NCBI GenBank assembly: GCA_016183985.1
Contig: JACPDN010000001.1
Coordinates: 102,928 to 166,927 of the forward strand
Length of the DNA stretch: 64,000 nt
Source of the DNA: Pseudomonadota bacterium
Lineage (GTDB): Bacteria > Pseudomonadota > Alphaproteobacteria > Dongiales > Dongiaceae
Direction of reading: 5' to 3'
The translations under genes were made by a program, and so were the position numbers. The notes beneath the pieces were generated by a model that had not been told where the DNA came from, did not search any database, and worked only from the letters and a program-made list of their open reading frames with translations. Shown here one piece after another: positions 9,517 to 17,659 of the stretch (the stretch's first letter is position 1; each line of letters opens with the position of its first letter).

Positions 9517-10275
9517 ATGGCCCGTTCCATTCTCATTACCGGGGCCGCTTCCGGCATCGGCGCCGCAACGGCGCGGGCACTGGCAAGCGCGGATGCGCAG
9601 ATCCTGCTCCATACCAAGAGCAATCGCACCGGCCTTGAAAAGGTTGCGGCGGAACTGGAAGCCAAGGGCACGCGCACCATCCTTGCCCTCGGCGATCTCG
9701 CTGAACGCCATACCGGGGCAAGACTCGTCGAGAACGTGGTCGAGGCGTTCGGCGGTCTCGATATCGTGGTGAGCAATGCCGGCTTCCCCTTGCGCCCGCT
9801 CATAGGTGGGCTCACGCGCGACGAATTCGACCATGCCCATGCGGTCATCGCCGGGGGCCTCTTCGCGCTTGCCACCGCTGCCTTGCCGCATCTCAAATCC
9901 GCCGGGCCGCAGGGTCGCATCGTCGCCATCTCGACCCACAACGCGCATCTCTTCCTGCCGGGCTATCTCAACTTCCCTGCCTCGGCCGCCGCCAAGGCGG
10001 CATTGGAAACGCTGGTGAAGTCATTGGCCCTGCAACTCGCCCCCGACGGCGTCACCGTCAATGCCATCGCCCCCGGCCTCATCGCCAAGGACAAATCGTC
10101 AGGCGAACAAACTCTCTCGCCCGAAGAATGGCAGAAGCTCAAGGCCCGCATCCCCATGGGCGATCTGGGGAGCCCCGCCGACATCGCGGCGACAGTCGCC
10201 TTCCTCTGTTCTCCCGCCGCCCGCTACGTCACCGGCCAGGTGATCCATGTCGATGGTGGTTTGGTTATTCGCTGA
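9517..10275 (+). CDS. SDR-family protein with altered active site
   Basis: A 252-residue Rossmann-fold protein of the short-chain dehydrogenase/reductase superfamily. The cofactor motif TGAASGIGAA (about 8-17), a VSNAG motif and the C-terminal VTGQVIHVDGG are all present. The usual YxxxK catalytic pair is not: the segment reads ASAAAKAALETL, with Ser four residues before the Lys, and the nearest Tyr is further upstream in PGYLNF. It may therefore be a non-canonical or inactive oxidoreductase. Substrate unknown. Its end overlaps the convergent neighbouring gene by 11 bp. Confidence 0.85.
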   Translation: MARSILITGAASGIGAATARALASADAQILLHTKSNRTGLEKVAAELEAKGTRTILALGDLAERHTGARLVENVVEAFGGLDIVVSNAGFPLRPLIGGLTRDEFDHAHAVIAGGLFALATAALPHLKSAGPQGRIVAISTHNAHLFLPGYLNFPASAAAKAALETLVKSLALQLAPDGVTVNAIAPGLIAKDKSSGEQTLSPEEWQKLKARIPMGDLGSPADIAATVAFLCSPAARYVTGQVIHVDGGLVIR

Positions 10276-11374
10276 CAGCCGGCGACTGCAATTGATAGGC
10301 AGCCTCGCGAATCCGCTCATCGAGTTCGGCAGCCATGCTGGCCGGCCCGCCCGGGACCGTCGCCGTAAAGAAGACATAGTAGCCGCCTTGTCGTCTTTGA
10401 AAGGCCGACAGATACGTCATGACCGATTTGCCGCCGTCGCTGCAGCCGCCATAAGCGCGCGGCATGTAGGCACCGTGCATCCGGACCGACGCATCCAGAT
10501 TGCTGACGAATTTTCCCGCGCAATCCTCGCGCGTGCCGTTCATCATGGCACCGAGCGATTCTTCAGCGTCTTCCCGGCCCCCTTCCGTCACGACGAGCAA
10601 GGCGCCGATCACGCCCTTGCCGTTCCGCCATATCGTCGAAAATCCCGCCGGGTCCGGTAACCCGTCCTTGATCTGGTAACCGGTTATCCCTGCCCGTTGC
10701 AGCAGCCTGTTCGTTACATCATTGGCCTCGGCCTGACCACCGGTCTTCGCCGCCCGATCCTGTCCGGTGTCGTGCACGAAGGGATTCTCATCCGCGTCAT
10801 CCGGATTTTCACTCAGTGAATTTTGACCGGCCGATGACCCTTCGAACGGATTCGTTCGGGAGGCTGTTCGCACGCGTCGATCGACACAATCGAACAAGGC
10901 GAGTAAGCCGCGCGATGTCCCTTGAAGATTGAATGACATGAGCTCGGCGGAGGTATCGATATAGAGCATGCGACCCGTGCGCAGCTGATCGAACAGGCGG
11001 TCATTGCCCTTGACGGCAATATGAACCCATCGCGTGTCGGACACCTCCGCGACAAGACGCGTTGGCTTCGCGTCATCGACCGTGAGCTGAACATCATAGG
11101 TATCGCCCGCCTTTAATCGCCAACTTTTGCCGACAAGCCGGATGCCCCAATAGAACTCGTTGTCGAGATAGAAAATCAGCGATACGCCGTCATCGTAGCT
11201 CGCACTCATCGTGCAATGGCTAAACGCGCTGTCGTCGTCGAAGGTGAACGCTTCGATCAGCCAGACACCTTCGTAATGCTTGTCCAGGCGTTCTGCATGT
11301 GCGGCCCCGCTGATCGATGAGGCGAACGCCAAAGACAGGAGCAAGACTAATCCACGTGCAAACGCGCGGGTCAT
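10265..11374 (-). CDS. Secreted protein of unknown function
   Basis: About 369 residues with a clear N-terminal signal peptide (MTRAFARGLVLLLSLAFA..., cleavage probably after AHA). The mature part has no motif I recognise. It contains a polar, low-complexity middle (around 200-240) and a C-terminal half rich in Gly and Ala. The ATG at 11374 is preferred over the TTG two codons upstream. It is probably periplasmic. No operon partner. Confidence 0.75.
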   Translation of the reverse strand: MTRAFARGLVLLLSLAFASSISGAAHAERLDKHYEGVWLIEAFTFDDDSAFSHCTMSASYDDGVSLIFYLDNEFYWGIRLVGKSWRLKAGDTYDVQLTVDDAKPTRLVAEVSDTRWVHIAVKGNDRLFDQLRTGRMLYIDTSAELMSFNLQGTSRGLLALFDCVDRRVRTASRTNPFEGSSAGQNSLSENPDDADENPFVHDTGQDRAAKTGGQAEANDVTNRLLQRAGITGYQIKDGLPDPAGFSTIWRNGKGVIGALLVVTEGGREDAEESLGAMMNGTREDCAGKFVSNLDASVRMHGAYMPRAYGGCSDGGKSVMTYLSAFQRRQGGYYVFFTATVPGGPASMAAELDERIREAAYQLQSPAVSE

Positions 11375-11504
11375 CGTCAATTCCCTGTTTGTTCTTGCTC
11401 ACCAAAGATACAAAATATTGTTGTCAGGACAACCGTTAAGTTTGTGCTTGTTTCTTATGTTATATTGGTATATAAGTACCATGCAAATCACGAAAGAACG
11501 AGCA

Positions 11505-11753
11505 ATGGAAACCATCGAGCGCGTGCAGACAGGGGTGCGGCTGGAGAAGCGGCTGCTGAAAGTTCTGAAGGCCGTGGCCGAATTGAAGGACATGACCTTG
11601 GGCGATCTCATCGAGGGCATGGCACTCCACGCCTTTGAAGGGAAATGCGCCTTCGAGCCGGCGACGGTCGAGCAGATCTTGGAGCTGAAGAAGGTCTACG
11701 GCCTGACGCTCACTTCTACTGCCGCGCACCGGATGAAGGAGAAGGCGCGATGA
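11505..11753 (+). CDS. Small ribbon-helix-helix-like protein
   Basis: An 82-residue protein whose middle (VRLEKRLLKVLKAVAELKDMTLGDLIE) resembles a ribbon-helix-helix DNA-binding fold; this is inferred from pattern only. The ATG at 11505 follows GAAAGAACG; an alternative ATG is at 11481. The AT-rich stretch just upstream (11395-11480) differs from the rest of the window and may be the promoter. It overlaps the next gene by ATGA and so is probably cotranscribed. It may be an autoregulator. Confidence 0.7.
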   Translation: METIERVQTGVRLEKRLLKVLKAVAELKDMTLGDLIEGMALHAFEGKCAFEPATVEQILELKKVYGLTLTSTAAHRMKEKAR

Positions 11754-12148
11754 GCGATAACGATTTTCTAAACGCCCTGGAGACCTGCCGCATCGATCCG
11801 GCAGCGTTCAACCACGCCGCCCATTTGCGCGCGGGTTTCCTCTATCTGCAGCGCCATGATTTTGCCGACGCCTTGGGGCGCATGCGCCGCGCGATCCGGG
11901 CCTTCGCGGCCACCATCGGCAAGGACGGCCTCTATCACGAGACCATCACCACCGCCTTCATGACATTGATCAATGAGCGCCTGGCTGCCGACCGGCTGAT
12001 GACATGGGTCGATTTCGCCGCACGCCACGCCGATCTCTTCGACGGCACGGCGCTGTCGCGGCATTATTCACCCGAACGATTGAATCATCCCTTAGCGCGC
12101 ACGGTGTTCCTACTGCCCGACCGTGTGCCGGGAGAGAAAGCCGCATAG
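11750..12148 (+). CDS. Conserved hypothetical helical protein
   Basis: 132 residues, predicted mostly helical, soluble, no signal or membrane segment. Recognisable features are HAAHLRAGFLYL near the N-terminus and a C-terminal SRHYSPERLNHPLARTVFL segment, both of which look conserved. Function unknown. Its ATG overlaps the stop of the ribbon-helix-helix-like gene, so the two are translationally coupled. A toxin-antitoxin pair was considered, but the protein does not resemble a known toxin. Confidence 0.72.
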   Translation: MSDNDFLNALETCRIDPAAFNHAAHLRAGFLYLQRHDFADALGRMRRAIRAFAATIGKDGLYHETITTAFMTLINERLAADRLMTWVDFAARHADLFDGTALSRHYSPERLNHPLARTVFLLPDRVPGEKAA

Positions 12149-12160
12149 AATCGTCACTTC

Positions 12161-12269
12161 CCCCCCTCCCTGCCCTCCCCCTGAAGGGAGAGGGTTTCTC
12201 ACCGAGCTTGCACCGACCACCTCGCTCCAATCCCCTCCCCCTTCAGGGGGAGGGTTAGGGAGGGGGGGT
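12161..12269. repeat. CCCTCCCC/GGGGAGGG inverted repeat (family B, copy 1)
   Basis: Two hairpins (ccctccccctgaagggagaggg and cccctcccccttcagggggaggg) flank a spacer containing ACCGAGCTTGC, and the unit ends TTAGGGAGGGGG. The same design recurs at 26988-27110; fragments occur at 20439-20492 and 41802-41838. It sits between convergent genes and could block read-through. Confidence 0.7.
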
Positions 12270-12300
12270 GCCACCCTCGCTCTATCTCAAAGAAAAGCCG

Positions 12301-12867
12301 TTACATCATCCCCATCGGGCTGATCAGCAACTGATCGGCAATCTGCTTCTGTGCGGGATTGAGGGCCTGATAGAGTGCGGTGGTCGGCGCCTTCATCGCC
12401 TGCAGCATCTTCATATGCTGCGCCATGTGCTGCTCCGCCCAATCGAGCCGCTGCGGCACGGTCATCTGCTTGCCCTGTGCGCCGCCCATCATACCCTGAT
12501 TCATCATGCCCTGATTCATCATACCGGGGCCCATCATGCCTTGATTCATGGCGCCCGTGCCGGCCATGCCGTGCGGCATGTTCTTCATCATCTCGGTCAT
12601 CTGCCGGGCATTGGCGCGCAGGGCCTTGGCATAATCTTCCCAGACACCTTCCTGGGAATCCGTGATCTTCAACTCGGTTTTCAAGAAGGCGAGGCGACCT
12701 TCGACATGCTGGGCACCTTGCATCATGCCCATCATCGGCATGCTTCCAGAACCCATGTTATAGCCGGGCCCCATCATCCAGGAATCCGACCCCGTCGATT
12801 GCTGCGCGAAGGCCGGTGTCGCAAGAGCCAGCCACACGGCCGCAACTGCCATCATCCCATTGCGCAT
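12301..12867 (-). CDS. Spy/CpxP-like LTXXQ-motif protein, Met-rich
   Basis: A secreted 188-residue protein with a signal peptide (MRNGMMAVAAVWLALATPAFA). After a helical N-terminal region comes a striking Met/Gly/Asn block, repeats of MNQGMM type, then a helical C-terminal half with the LTXXQ-like LNPAQKQIADQ. The family holds periplasmic chaperones and stress sensors. The Met-rich block suggests copper or other soft-metal binding (inference). GGAGG about 8 nt upstream selects the ATG at 12867 over the one at 12879. Confidence 0.82.
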   Translation of the reverse strand: MRNGMMAVAAVWLALATPAFAQQSTGSDSWMMGPGYNMGSGSMPMMGMMQGAQHVEGRLAFLKTELKITDSQEGVWEDYAKALRANARQMTEMMKNMPHGMAGTGAMNQGMMGPGMMNQGMMNQGMMGGAQGKQMTVPQRLDWAEQHMAQHMKMLQAMKAPTTALYQALNPAQKQIADQLLISPMGMM

Positions 12868-12983
12868 GAGAGCCTCCATCCATGATCGAGGTTCCCAATC
12901 TGGCAGCCCTTGCATCGGCCCGCCTTGACCTGGGTCAATCGTCGCAACGGGAAGCGGCGGAGAATCTTCGCTTCCGCCGCCCC

Positions 12984-13331
12984 TCACCCCACCACATCCC
13001 AGACCTTTTCCGGCGGGCGGCACAAAACCGCGCGAGTGCCGCTCACCACGATGGGGCGCTCGATCAGCACGGGTTCTGCGACCATCTTGGCGATGAGCTG
13101 GTCGGGTTTCAGCCTGGATATATCGCCCAACGCCTCATAGGCCTCGCCCTTGCGGCGCAGGATATCGGCGGGTGCCGCATCCATCATGCCAAGGATCTTC
13201 TTCAGGGTCGCGGCATCGGGCGGCGTCTTCAGATATTCGACCACCTTGGGTGTATGGCCTTTTTCCGTCAGCCAATCGAGAACCTTGCGCGAGGTGCTGC
13301 ATTTGGGGTTGTGATAGATGGTAATGGTCAT
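12984..13331 (-). CDS. arsC: ArsC/Spx-family arsenate reductase-like protein
   Basis: 115 residues of the thioredoxin-fold ArsC family. MTITIYHNPKCSTSRKVLDWL carries the Cys of the CxxS redox motif (CSTS), followed by the family PPDAATLKKIL segment and a C-terminal ERPIVV...R motif (the Arg that binds oxyanion). Predicted to reduce arsenate with glutathione/glutaredoxin. No arsR or arsB lies nearby, so its physiological role here is uncertain. Confidence 0.88.
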   Translation of the reverse strand: MTITIYHNPKCSTSRKVLDWLTEKGHTPKVVEYLKTPPDAATLKKILGMMDAAPADILRRKGEAYEALGDISRLKPDQLIAKMVAEPVLIERPIVVSGTRAVLCRPPEKVWDVVG

Positions 13332-13412
13332 GTGGCCCCTGCCTTTAAGTCGAGCTGTAAGGTGATCCGGCCAACCTAGCGGCGGATGCCCGGCCTTGCC
13401 AACCGCGCGTGG

Positions 13413-13459
13413 CCCCGCCGCTTTCCGTTACATCAGTGGCGCCCCGCCGCATTCCGTTA
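13413..13459. repeat. Tandem 18-bp direct repeat upstream of moaD
   Basis: Two copies of CCCCGCCGC(T/A)TTCCGTTA start at 13413 and 13442 (29 bp apart, nearly three helical turns). They lie 45-90 bp upstream of moaD. The spacing suggests a possible operator, but no regulator can be named. Confidence 0.4.
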
Positions 13460-13503
13460 ATTGTGGCTGGACGAAGCGGCGCCCCCGCCCTAAATGATGG
13501 GCC

Positions 13504-13755
13504 ATGAAACTGCTCTATTTCGCCTGGATCCGCGCCAAGATCGGCGTCGGTGAAGAACAAGTGGCCCTGCCGCCTAACATTGCCAATGTGGGCGACTTGC
13601 TCGATTGGCTGGCAAGTCGCGGCGACAATTACGCCGGTGCGCTCAAGGAGCGCAAGGTCGTGAAGGTGGCGGTCAATCAGGAATATGTCGGCACCGATCA
13701 CCCGGTGAAATCGGGTGACGAGGTAGCGCTCTTTCCGCCCGTCACCGGTGGCTGA
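13504..13755 (+). CDS. moaD: Molybdopterin synthase sulfur carrier subunit
   Basis: A ubiquitin-fold protein of 83 residues that carries a C-terminal thiocarboxylate, donating sulfur to precursor Z/cPMP. The C-terminus FPPVTGG has the required Gly-Gly and the length is normal for MoaD. Followed directly by moaE. Confidence 0.96.
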   Translation: MKLLYFAWIRAKIGVGEEQVALPPNIANVGDLLDWLASRGDNYAGALKERKVVKVAVNQEYVGTDHPVKSGDEVALFPPVTGG

Positions 13756-13756
13756 G

Positions 13757-14218
13757 ATGATCACCGTCAAGGTCCAGCGCGAGGATTTCGATATCGGCGC
13801 GGAGCTGGCGGCCCTGAGCGATGGCGACACCCAGGTAGGCGGCGTCGCGAGTTTCACCGGCCTCGTGCGCGATATGGCCGGCCCTCATGACGGCGATGCG
13901 CAATCCAGCATGACGCTGGAGCACTATCCCGGCATGACGGAAAAGCAGCTCGCCGCCATTGCCGAGGAGGCAGCACGGCGCTGGCCGCTCTCCCGGCTTC
14001 TCATCATCCACCGTTACGGCAAGCTGCTGCCGGGCGATCGCATCGTGCTGGTGGCAAGCGCTTCCGCGCATCGCGAAGCAGCGCTTCAGTCCTGCGCCTT
14101 CCTCATCGACTGGCTGAAGACCAAGGCGCCGTTCTGGAAACTGGAAGACGATGGCAAGGCCCAGAACTGGGTCGAGGCCAAGGAGAGCGACGACAAGGCG
14201 ACCGAACGTTGGTCCTGA
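13757..14218 (+). CDS. moaE: Molybdopterin synthase catalytic subunit
   Basis: MoaE (153 residues) with MoaD converts cPMP to molybdopterin. Seen are the N-terminal VQREDFDIGAE, GGVASFTGLVRD, and HRYGKLLPGD...VASAHR-type segments, with the catalytic Lys region KTKAPFWKLE near the C-terminus. The ATG at 13757, just after the moaD stop, gives the usual N-terminus; a GTG at 13748 overlapping moaD is possible. Other moa genes are not in the window. Confidence 0.95.
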   Translation: MITVKVQREDFDIGAELAALSDGDTQVGGVASFTGLVRDMAGPHDGDAQSSMTLEHYPGMTEKQLAAIAEEAARRWPLSRLLIIHRYGKLLPGDRIVLVASASAHREAALQSCAFLIDWLKTKAPFWKLEDDGKAQNWVEAKESDDKATERWS

Positions 14219-14233
14219 GGGCGTTGGTCCTGC

Positions 14234-14560
14234 CTACTTTTTCCCGCCGCGGGCGTCTTCAGAGACCAGCTTCATCAGGATATTGCGCCAGCTGGGTGTG
14301 GGCGGCGTATAGCGCACATCGCAGCCGCTGCGGTCGTTCTTGATCACGACACCATAGGTCGGCAGGCTGCGCTCCCATTCCTTCAGCGTGATGACGAAGG
14401 AAAATTCCACGCGCTGGCCCACCGCCATCCAATCGGGCATGCCGCCGATCAGGACGTCCTGAATGTTCATGTTGACGATCGGATGGACCTTCCGATCGAT
14501 CATCACATGCATGTTCTTCAATGTGAGGCGGGGCAACGCCTGGGTATTGGGAGCCTGCAT
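14234..14560 (-). CDS. PilZ-domain-like protein
   Basis: A 108-residue single-domain protein. The pattern (R...LKNMHVMIDRKVHPIVNMNIQDVLIGG...VGQRVEFSFVI) resembles the beta-barrel of PilZ c-di-GMP binding domains, but the RxxxR and D/NxSxxG motifs are degenerate, so ligand binding is doubtful. Cytoplasmic, no neighbour partners. Moderate confidence in the family only. Confidence 0.6.
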   Translation of the reverse strand: MQAPNTQALPRLTLKNMHVMIDRKVHPIVNMNIQDVLIGGMPDWMAVGQRVEFSFVITLKEWERSLPTYGVVIKNDRSGCDVRYTPPTPSWRNILMKLVSEDARGGKK

Positions 14561-14671
14561 ACCGAAACCTTTCCTAACCCCCGGCTGGAGCCGGTGGTCT
14601 GATTGCTGCCAGACTGAAGCAAGATGGTTAGGAAATGGTTTATCGCTGCCACGACGCGTCAGCTTTGGTCG

Positions 14672-15127
14672 TCAGACAATTGGCGCAAAACGCAAACCCG
14701 CGGCGATCCGGTTCCACGCATTGATGTTGGCGATGGCCGCGGTTAGGAAGGCGATCTCACTTTCGCTGAATTCCTTTTGCAGGGCGGCAAAGGCCGCATC
14801 CGACGCCGTACCATGATCGAATTGCGTGATCGCCTCGGCCCAGGCGAGGGCGGCGCGTTCGCGCGCGGAATAGATATCGGCATCGCGCCAGGCGGCGGCG
14901 AGGTCGAGTTTCGGCCCCTTCACCCCCAGTTTCCGCGCAAGGCCCAGATGCATCTGCAGGCAGAAGGCGCAGCCATTGATCTGGGAAACCCGCAGCTTCA
15001 CCAGCTCGGTCAGATCCTTCTCCAGCCCCGAGGCGTCGACCGCCTTTCCCAGCGCGATGAGCGCATCCCGCGCGTCGGGGGCGATCTTGTAGAAAGTCTC
15101 CTGGGACAGGCGCGGGGTCACGGACAT
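14672..15127 (-). CDS. AhpD/carboxymuconolactone decarboxylase-family protein
   Basis: A helical 151-residue protein. ELVKLRVSQINGCAFCLQMHLGLARKLG shows the CxxC...H active-site motif of alkylhydroperoxidase AhpD-like proteins. Likely a peroxidase or related redox enzyme. Divergently transcribed from a MarR-type regulator 66 bp away, which probably controls it. Confidence 0.88.
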   Translation of the reverse strand: MSVTPRLSQETFYKIAPDARDALIALGKAVDASGLEKDLTELVKLRVSQINGCAFCLQMHLGLARKLGVKGPKLDLAAAWRDADIYSARERAALAWAEAITQFDHGTASDAAFAALQKEFSESEIAFLTAAIANINAWNRIAAGLRFAPIV

Positions 15128-15155
15128 GGCTGGTCTGCTTCCTTGAATCGGCTAT

Positions 15156-15190
15156 TATCAGAATACGAACAACATATAAGAGCTCTGATA
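15156..15190. promoter_or_regulatory. Candidate MarR operator in divergent promoter
   Basis: The AT-rich 65-bp gap between the AhpD-like and marR genes contains the inverted arms TATCAGA and TCTGATA, separated by 21 nt. Such symmetry between a MarR gene and a divergent target is typical of autoregulated operators. Inference only. Confidence 0.4.
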
Positions 15191-15192
15191 TT

Positions 15193-15699
15193 ATGCGCAA
15201 GCGGAAGCCCGACGACCCCGCCATGCCGCAGAAGCATGTCCCCGGGGCGCATGTCCCGAAAGCGGGCGAGGGCAAGCGTGGCGAGGGCGGGCATTTCGGC
15301 TATCTCCTGCGCCAGGCCGGCGTCGCCCATCGCCATCGCTTCGAGCAGGCATTGAATGCGCTGGGCATCACCAATCCGCAATTCGTCGTGCTCACCATGC
15401 TGGCAAGCTATCCGGGCCTCTCCGGCGCCGATCTCGCGCGGCTCTCGCTGCTGACGCCGCAGACGGTCAGCGTCATCGTCGGCAATCTCCTCAAAGCCGG
15501 GCTGGTGATGCGGCACAAGCATGCCATCCACGGCCGCATCCAGCAGATCGAGGTAACGGCGGCCGGGCGCCAGATGCTGAGCCAATGCCGCAAGCCCGTG
15601 CAGCGGCTGGATGCATGGCTGAAGCAGGATCTCTCCCCCGCCGAGGAGCAAATCGTGCGCCGCTGGCTGGTGAACATTGCCAGGGAAGCGGTGGATTAG
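15193..15699 (+). CDS. MarR-family transcriptional regulator
   Basis: 168 residues. The winged-helix region runs from about residue 50 (LNALGITNPQFVVLTMLASYPGLSGADLARLSLLTPQTVSVIVGNLLKAGLV). A long basic N-terminal extension precedes it, so a later start is possible. Probably senses a phenolic or oxidant and represses the divergent AhpD-like gene. Its stop overlaps the stop of the convergent IclR gene. Confidence 0.87.
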   Translation: MRKRKPDDPAMPQKHVPGAHVPKAGEGKRGEGGHFGYLLRQAGVAHRHRFEQALNALGITNPQFVVLTMLASYPGLSGADLARLSLLTPQTVSVIVGNLLKAGLVMRHKHAIHGRIQQIEVTAAGRQMLSQCRKPVQRLDAWLKQDLSPAEEQIVRRWLVNIAREAVD

Positions 15700-16463
15700 G
15701 CCCTGACCGCCCGGGCGATGGCGCGGGCTGCGTCCTGCATCAAGGTGAGATTGGTGGCGGCGACCGCACCCGCCTCATGTGCTTCCGCCGGCCAGACGAG
15801 GCTGAGGCAGCCCTCGACGCCGATCGCCACCGCGATGTCCATGGGCTCGCGCCCGTAATCCGATGATTGCGGCCAATAGCCGGCGGCGCGCTGGCCGTAG
15901 CCGCGCTTGTTCGTGGCGGCAAGCTCCGCCGCCAGCTGCCCGCGGGTCATCGCAAGGCGCTCGGCCGGCGAATCCATGCGCGCCACATGGGCGAGGTGCC
16001 GGGCGCGGGTCGCCATGTCGCAGGCTGCCAGCAGGGCGCGGCCGGGCGCGGAAAAGACCAGCGAGGGGCGGAATCCGGCCACTTTCGGATCGACCCCGCT
16101 CGTTTGCTGCTCACGGGTCGATTCGATCACCTCCAACACGCCATCCTCGATGAGCCAGGTGAGATCGGCGGCAAGCCCCGTCACCGCCGTGAGATCAACC
16201 AGGTAAGGCAGTGCCGCCCGGGCCAGCCGCCCACGATCCGGCCCGGTATCGGCCGCCGCCTGCGGCAGGGTCGACACGAAGAGGCCATCATTCATGCGCC
16301 GATAGACCCAGCCCGCCTCGCCCAGGGTGAGGAGCAGCCGGCTTGCTGTCGCCTTGGGGAGATCGGCATGGCGGGCGAGGGCCGAGAGGGTCATGGGGCC
16401 CTTGAGCTCCAATTGCCGCAACAGGGCGAGCCCGCGTTCGAGGCTCCGATTCGTCTTCTGCAT
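15696..16463 (-). CDS. IclR-family transcriptional regulator
   Basis: 255 residues: N-terminal winged helix (ALLRQLELKGPMTLSALARHADLPKATASRLL) and C-terminal effector-binding domain. Divergent from hpd, so it likely controls tyrosine/phenylalanine breakdown in response to an aromatic intermediate. The ATG at 16463 is preferred to the TTG two codons upstream. Ends by overlapping marR tail to tail by 4 bp. Confidence 0.87.
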   Translation of the reverse strand: MQKTNRSLERGLALLRQLELKGPMTLSALARHADLPKATASRLLLTLGEAGWVYRRMNDGLFVSTLPQAAADTGPDRGRLARAALPYLVDLTAVTGLAADLTWLIEDGVLEVIESTREQQTSGVDPKVAGFRPSLVFSAPGRALLAACDMATRARHLAHVARMDSPAERLAMTRGQLAAELAATNKRGYGQRAAGYWPQSSDYGREPMDIAVAIGVEGCLSLVWPAEAHEAGAVAATNLTLMQDAARAIARAVRA

Positions 16464-16472
16464 GGTCAAAGT

Positions 16473-16489
16473 GTTTCACCAGGTGAGAC
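16473..16489. promoter_or_regulatory. Candidate IclR operator
   Basis: GTTTCACCAGGTGAGAC is a near-perfect palindrome (one mismatch, odd centre) about 10 bp upstream of the IclR ATG and in the divergent promoter of hpd. A second symmetric element, TTGGGAggtgTCCCAA, is at 16527-16542. Either could be the regulator's site; inference from symmetry and position. Confidence 0.4.
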
Positions 16490-16561
16490 GCCCGTCTAGG
16501 CCCAAATCGCCCCGTGGCGGTACCTTTTGGGAGGTGTCCCAAGACAGCTGGAGAGATGCGG

Positions 16562-17659
16562 ATGACTGCCCTCAACCCTATCGGCCTGGACGGTTTCGAA
16601 TTCGTCGAATTCGCCGCCCCCGACCCGGCGCTCCTCGACGAGGTGTTCAAGGCGCTGGGCTTCCAGGTCGTGGCGCAGCACCGCTCGAAGAACGTCCAGC
16701 TCTATCGCCAGGGCGGGATCAACTTCGTCGTCAATCAGGAGAAGGGGAGCCTGGCGCAATATTTCGGCGAGGAGCATGGCCCCTCGGCCTGCGGCATGGC
16801 TTTCCGCGTCGCCGATGCGCACCAGGCCTATGCCGAGTTGCTCAGACGCGGCGCGCAGCCGATCGACATCGCGCCCGGGCCGATGGAATTGAAGCTGCCC
16901 GCCATCAAGGGGATCGGCGGGGCGCCCATTTATCTCATCGACCGCTATGCGCCGGGTGCCAGCATCTATGACATCGACTTCCGCTATGTGACGAATGAGC
17001 GGGAACCCAAGGGCCTCGGCCTCGTCGAGATCGATCACTTGACCCACAATGTCTACAAGGGCCGCATGGCCTTCTGGGCGGGGTATTACGAGCGCCTCTT
17101 CAATTTCGCGCAGGTGCGCTACTTCGACATCAAGGGTGAATATACCGGCCTGCATTCGAAGGCGATGGCGGCACCCGATGGGCGTATCCGCATTCCCTTG
17201 AATGAAGAGGCATCGAAGGAAACCGGACAGATCGAGGAATTCCTGATGCGCTTCAATGGCGAGGGCATCCAGCATATCGCGCTCTCGACCGACGATATCT
17301 ACGGCACCGTCGACCGCCTGCGCGCCAATGGCGTGCCCTTCATGAAGGCACCCCCCAACGCCTATTACGACATGCTGGAAGAACGCCTGCCGGGGCATGG
17401 CGAAAATGTGGGTGAGTTGAAATCCCGCGGCCTCCTCATCGACGGCAGCACGCAAGATAACGACCCGCGCATCCTCATCCAGATCTTCACCACGACGTTG
17501 CTGGGGCCGGTCTTCTTCGAGATCATCCAGCGGAAGCGCGAGGAAGGCTTCGGCGAGGGCAATTTCGCCGCCCTCTTCCGATCGATCGAGCGCGAGCAGA
17601 TTGAGCGAAAAGTGGTCGGGCAGAAAAGCGGTCGGGCAGAACTGAAGGTGACGCGATGA
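16562..17659 (+). CDS. hpd: 4-Hydroxyphenylpyruvate dioxygenase
   Basis: Fe(II)-dependent dioxygenase (365 residues) converting 4-hydroxyphenylpyruvate to homogentisate. Two VOC domains. Iron ligands are expected in [11 protein letters not shown] (His), [11 protein letters not shown] (His) and [10 protein letters not shown] (Glu), all present. The ATG at 16562 is about 8 nt after GGAGAG; an ATG at 16556 is too close. Overlaps the next gene by ATGA. Confidence 0.95.
   Translation: MTALNPIGLDGFEFVEFAAPDPALLDEVFKALGFQVVAQHRSKNVQLYRQGGINFVVNQEKGSLAQYFGEEHGPSACGMAFRVADAHQAYAELLRRGAQPIDIAPGPMELKLPAIKGIGGAPIYLIDRYAPGASIYDIDFRYVTNEREPKGLGLVEIDHLTHNVYKGRMAFWAGYYERLFNFAQVRYFDIKGEYTGLHSKAMAAPDGRIRIPLNEEASKETGQIEEFLMRFNGEGIQHIALSTDDIYGTVDRLRANGVPFMKAPPNAYYDMLEERLPGHGENVGELKSRGLLIDGSTQDNDPRILIQIFTTTLLGPVFFEIIQRKREEGFGEGNFAALFRSIEREQIERKVVGQKSGRAELKVTR

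Noticed and set aside
11505..12148. Toxin-antitoxin module
   Set aside because: The first gene may have a ribbon-helix-helix fold, but the second shows no toxin family motif.
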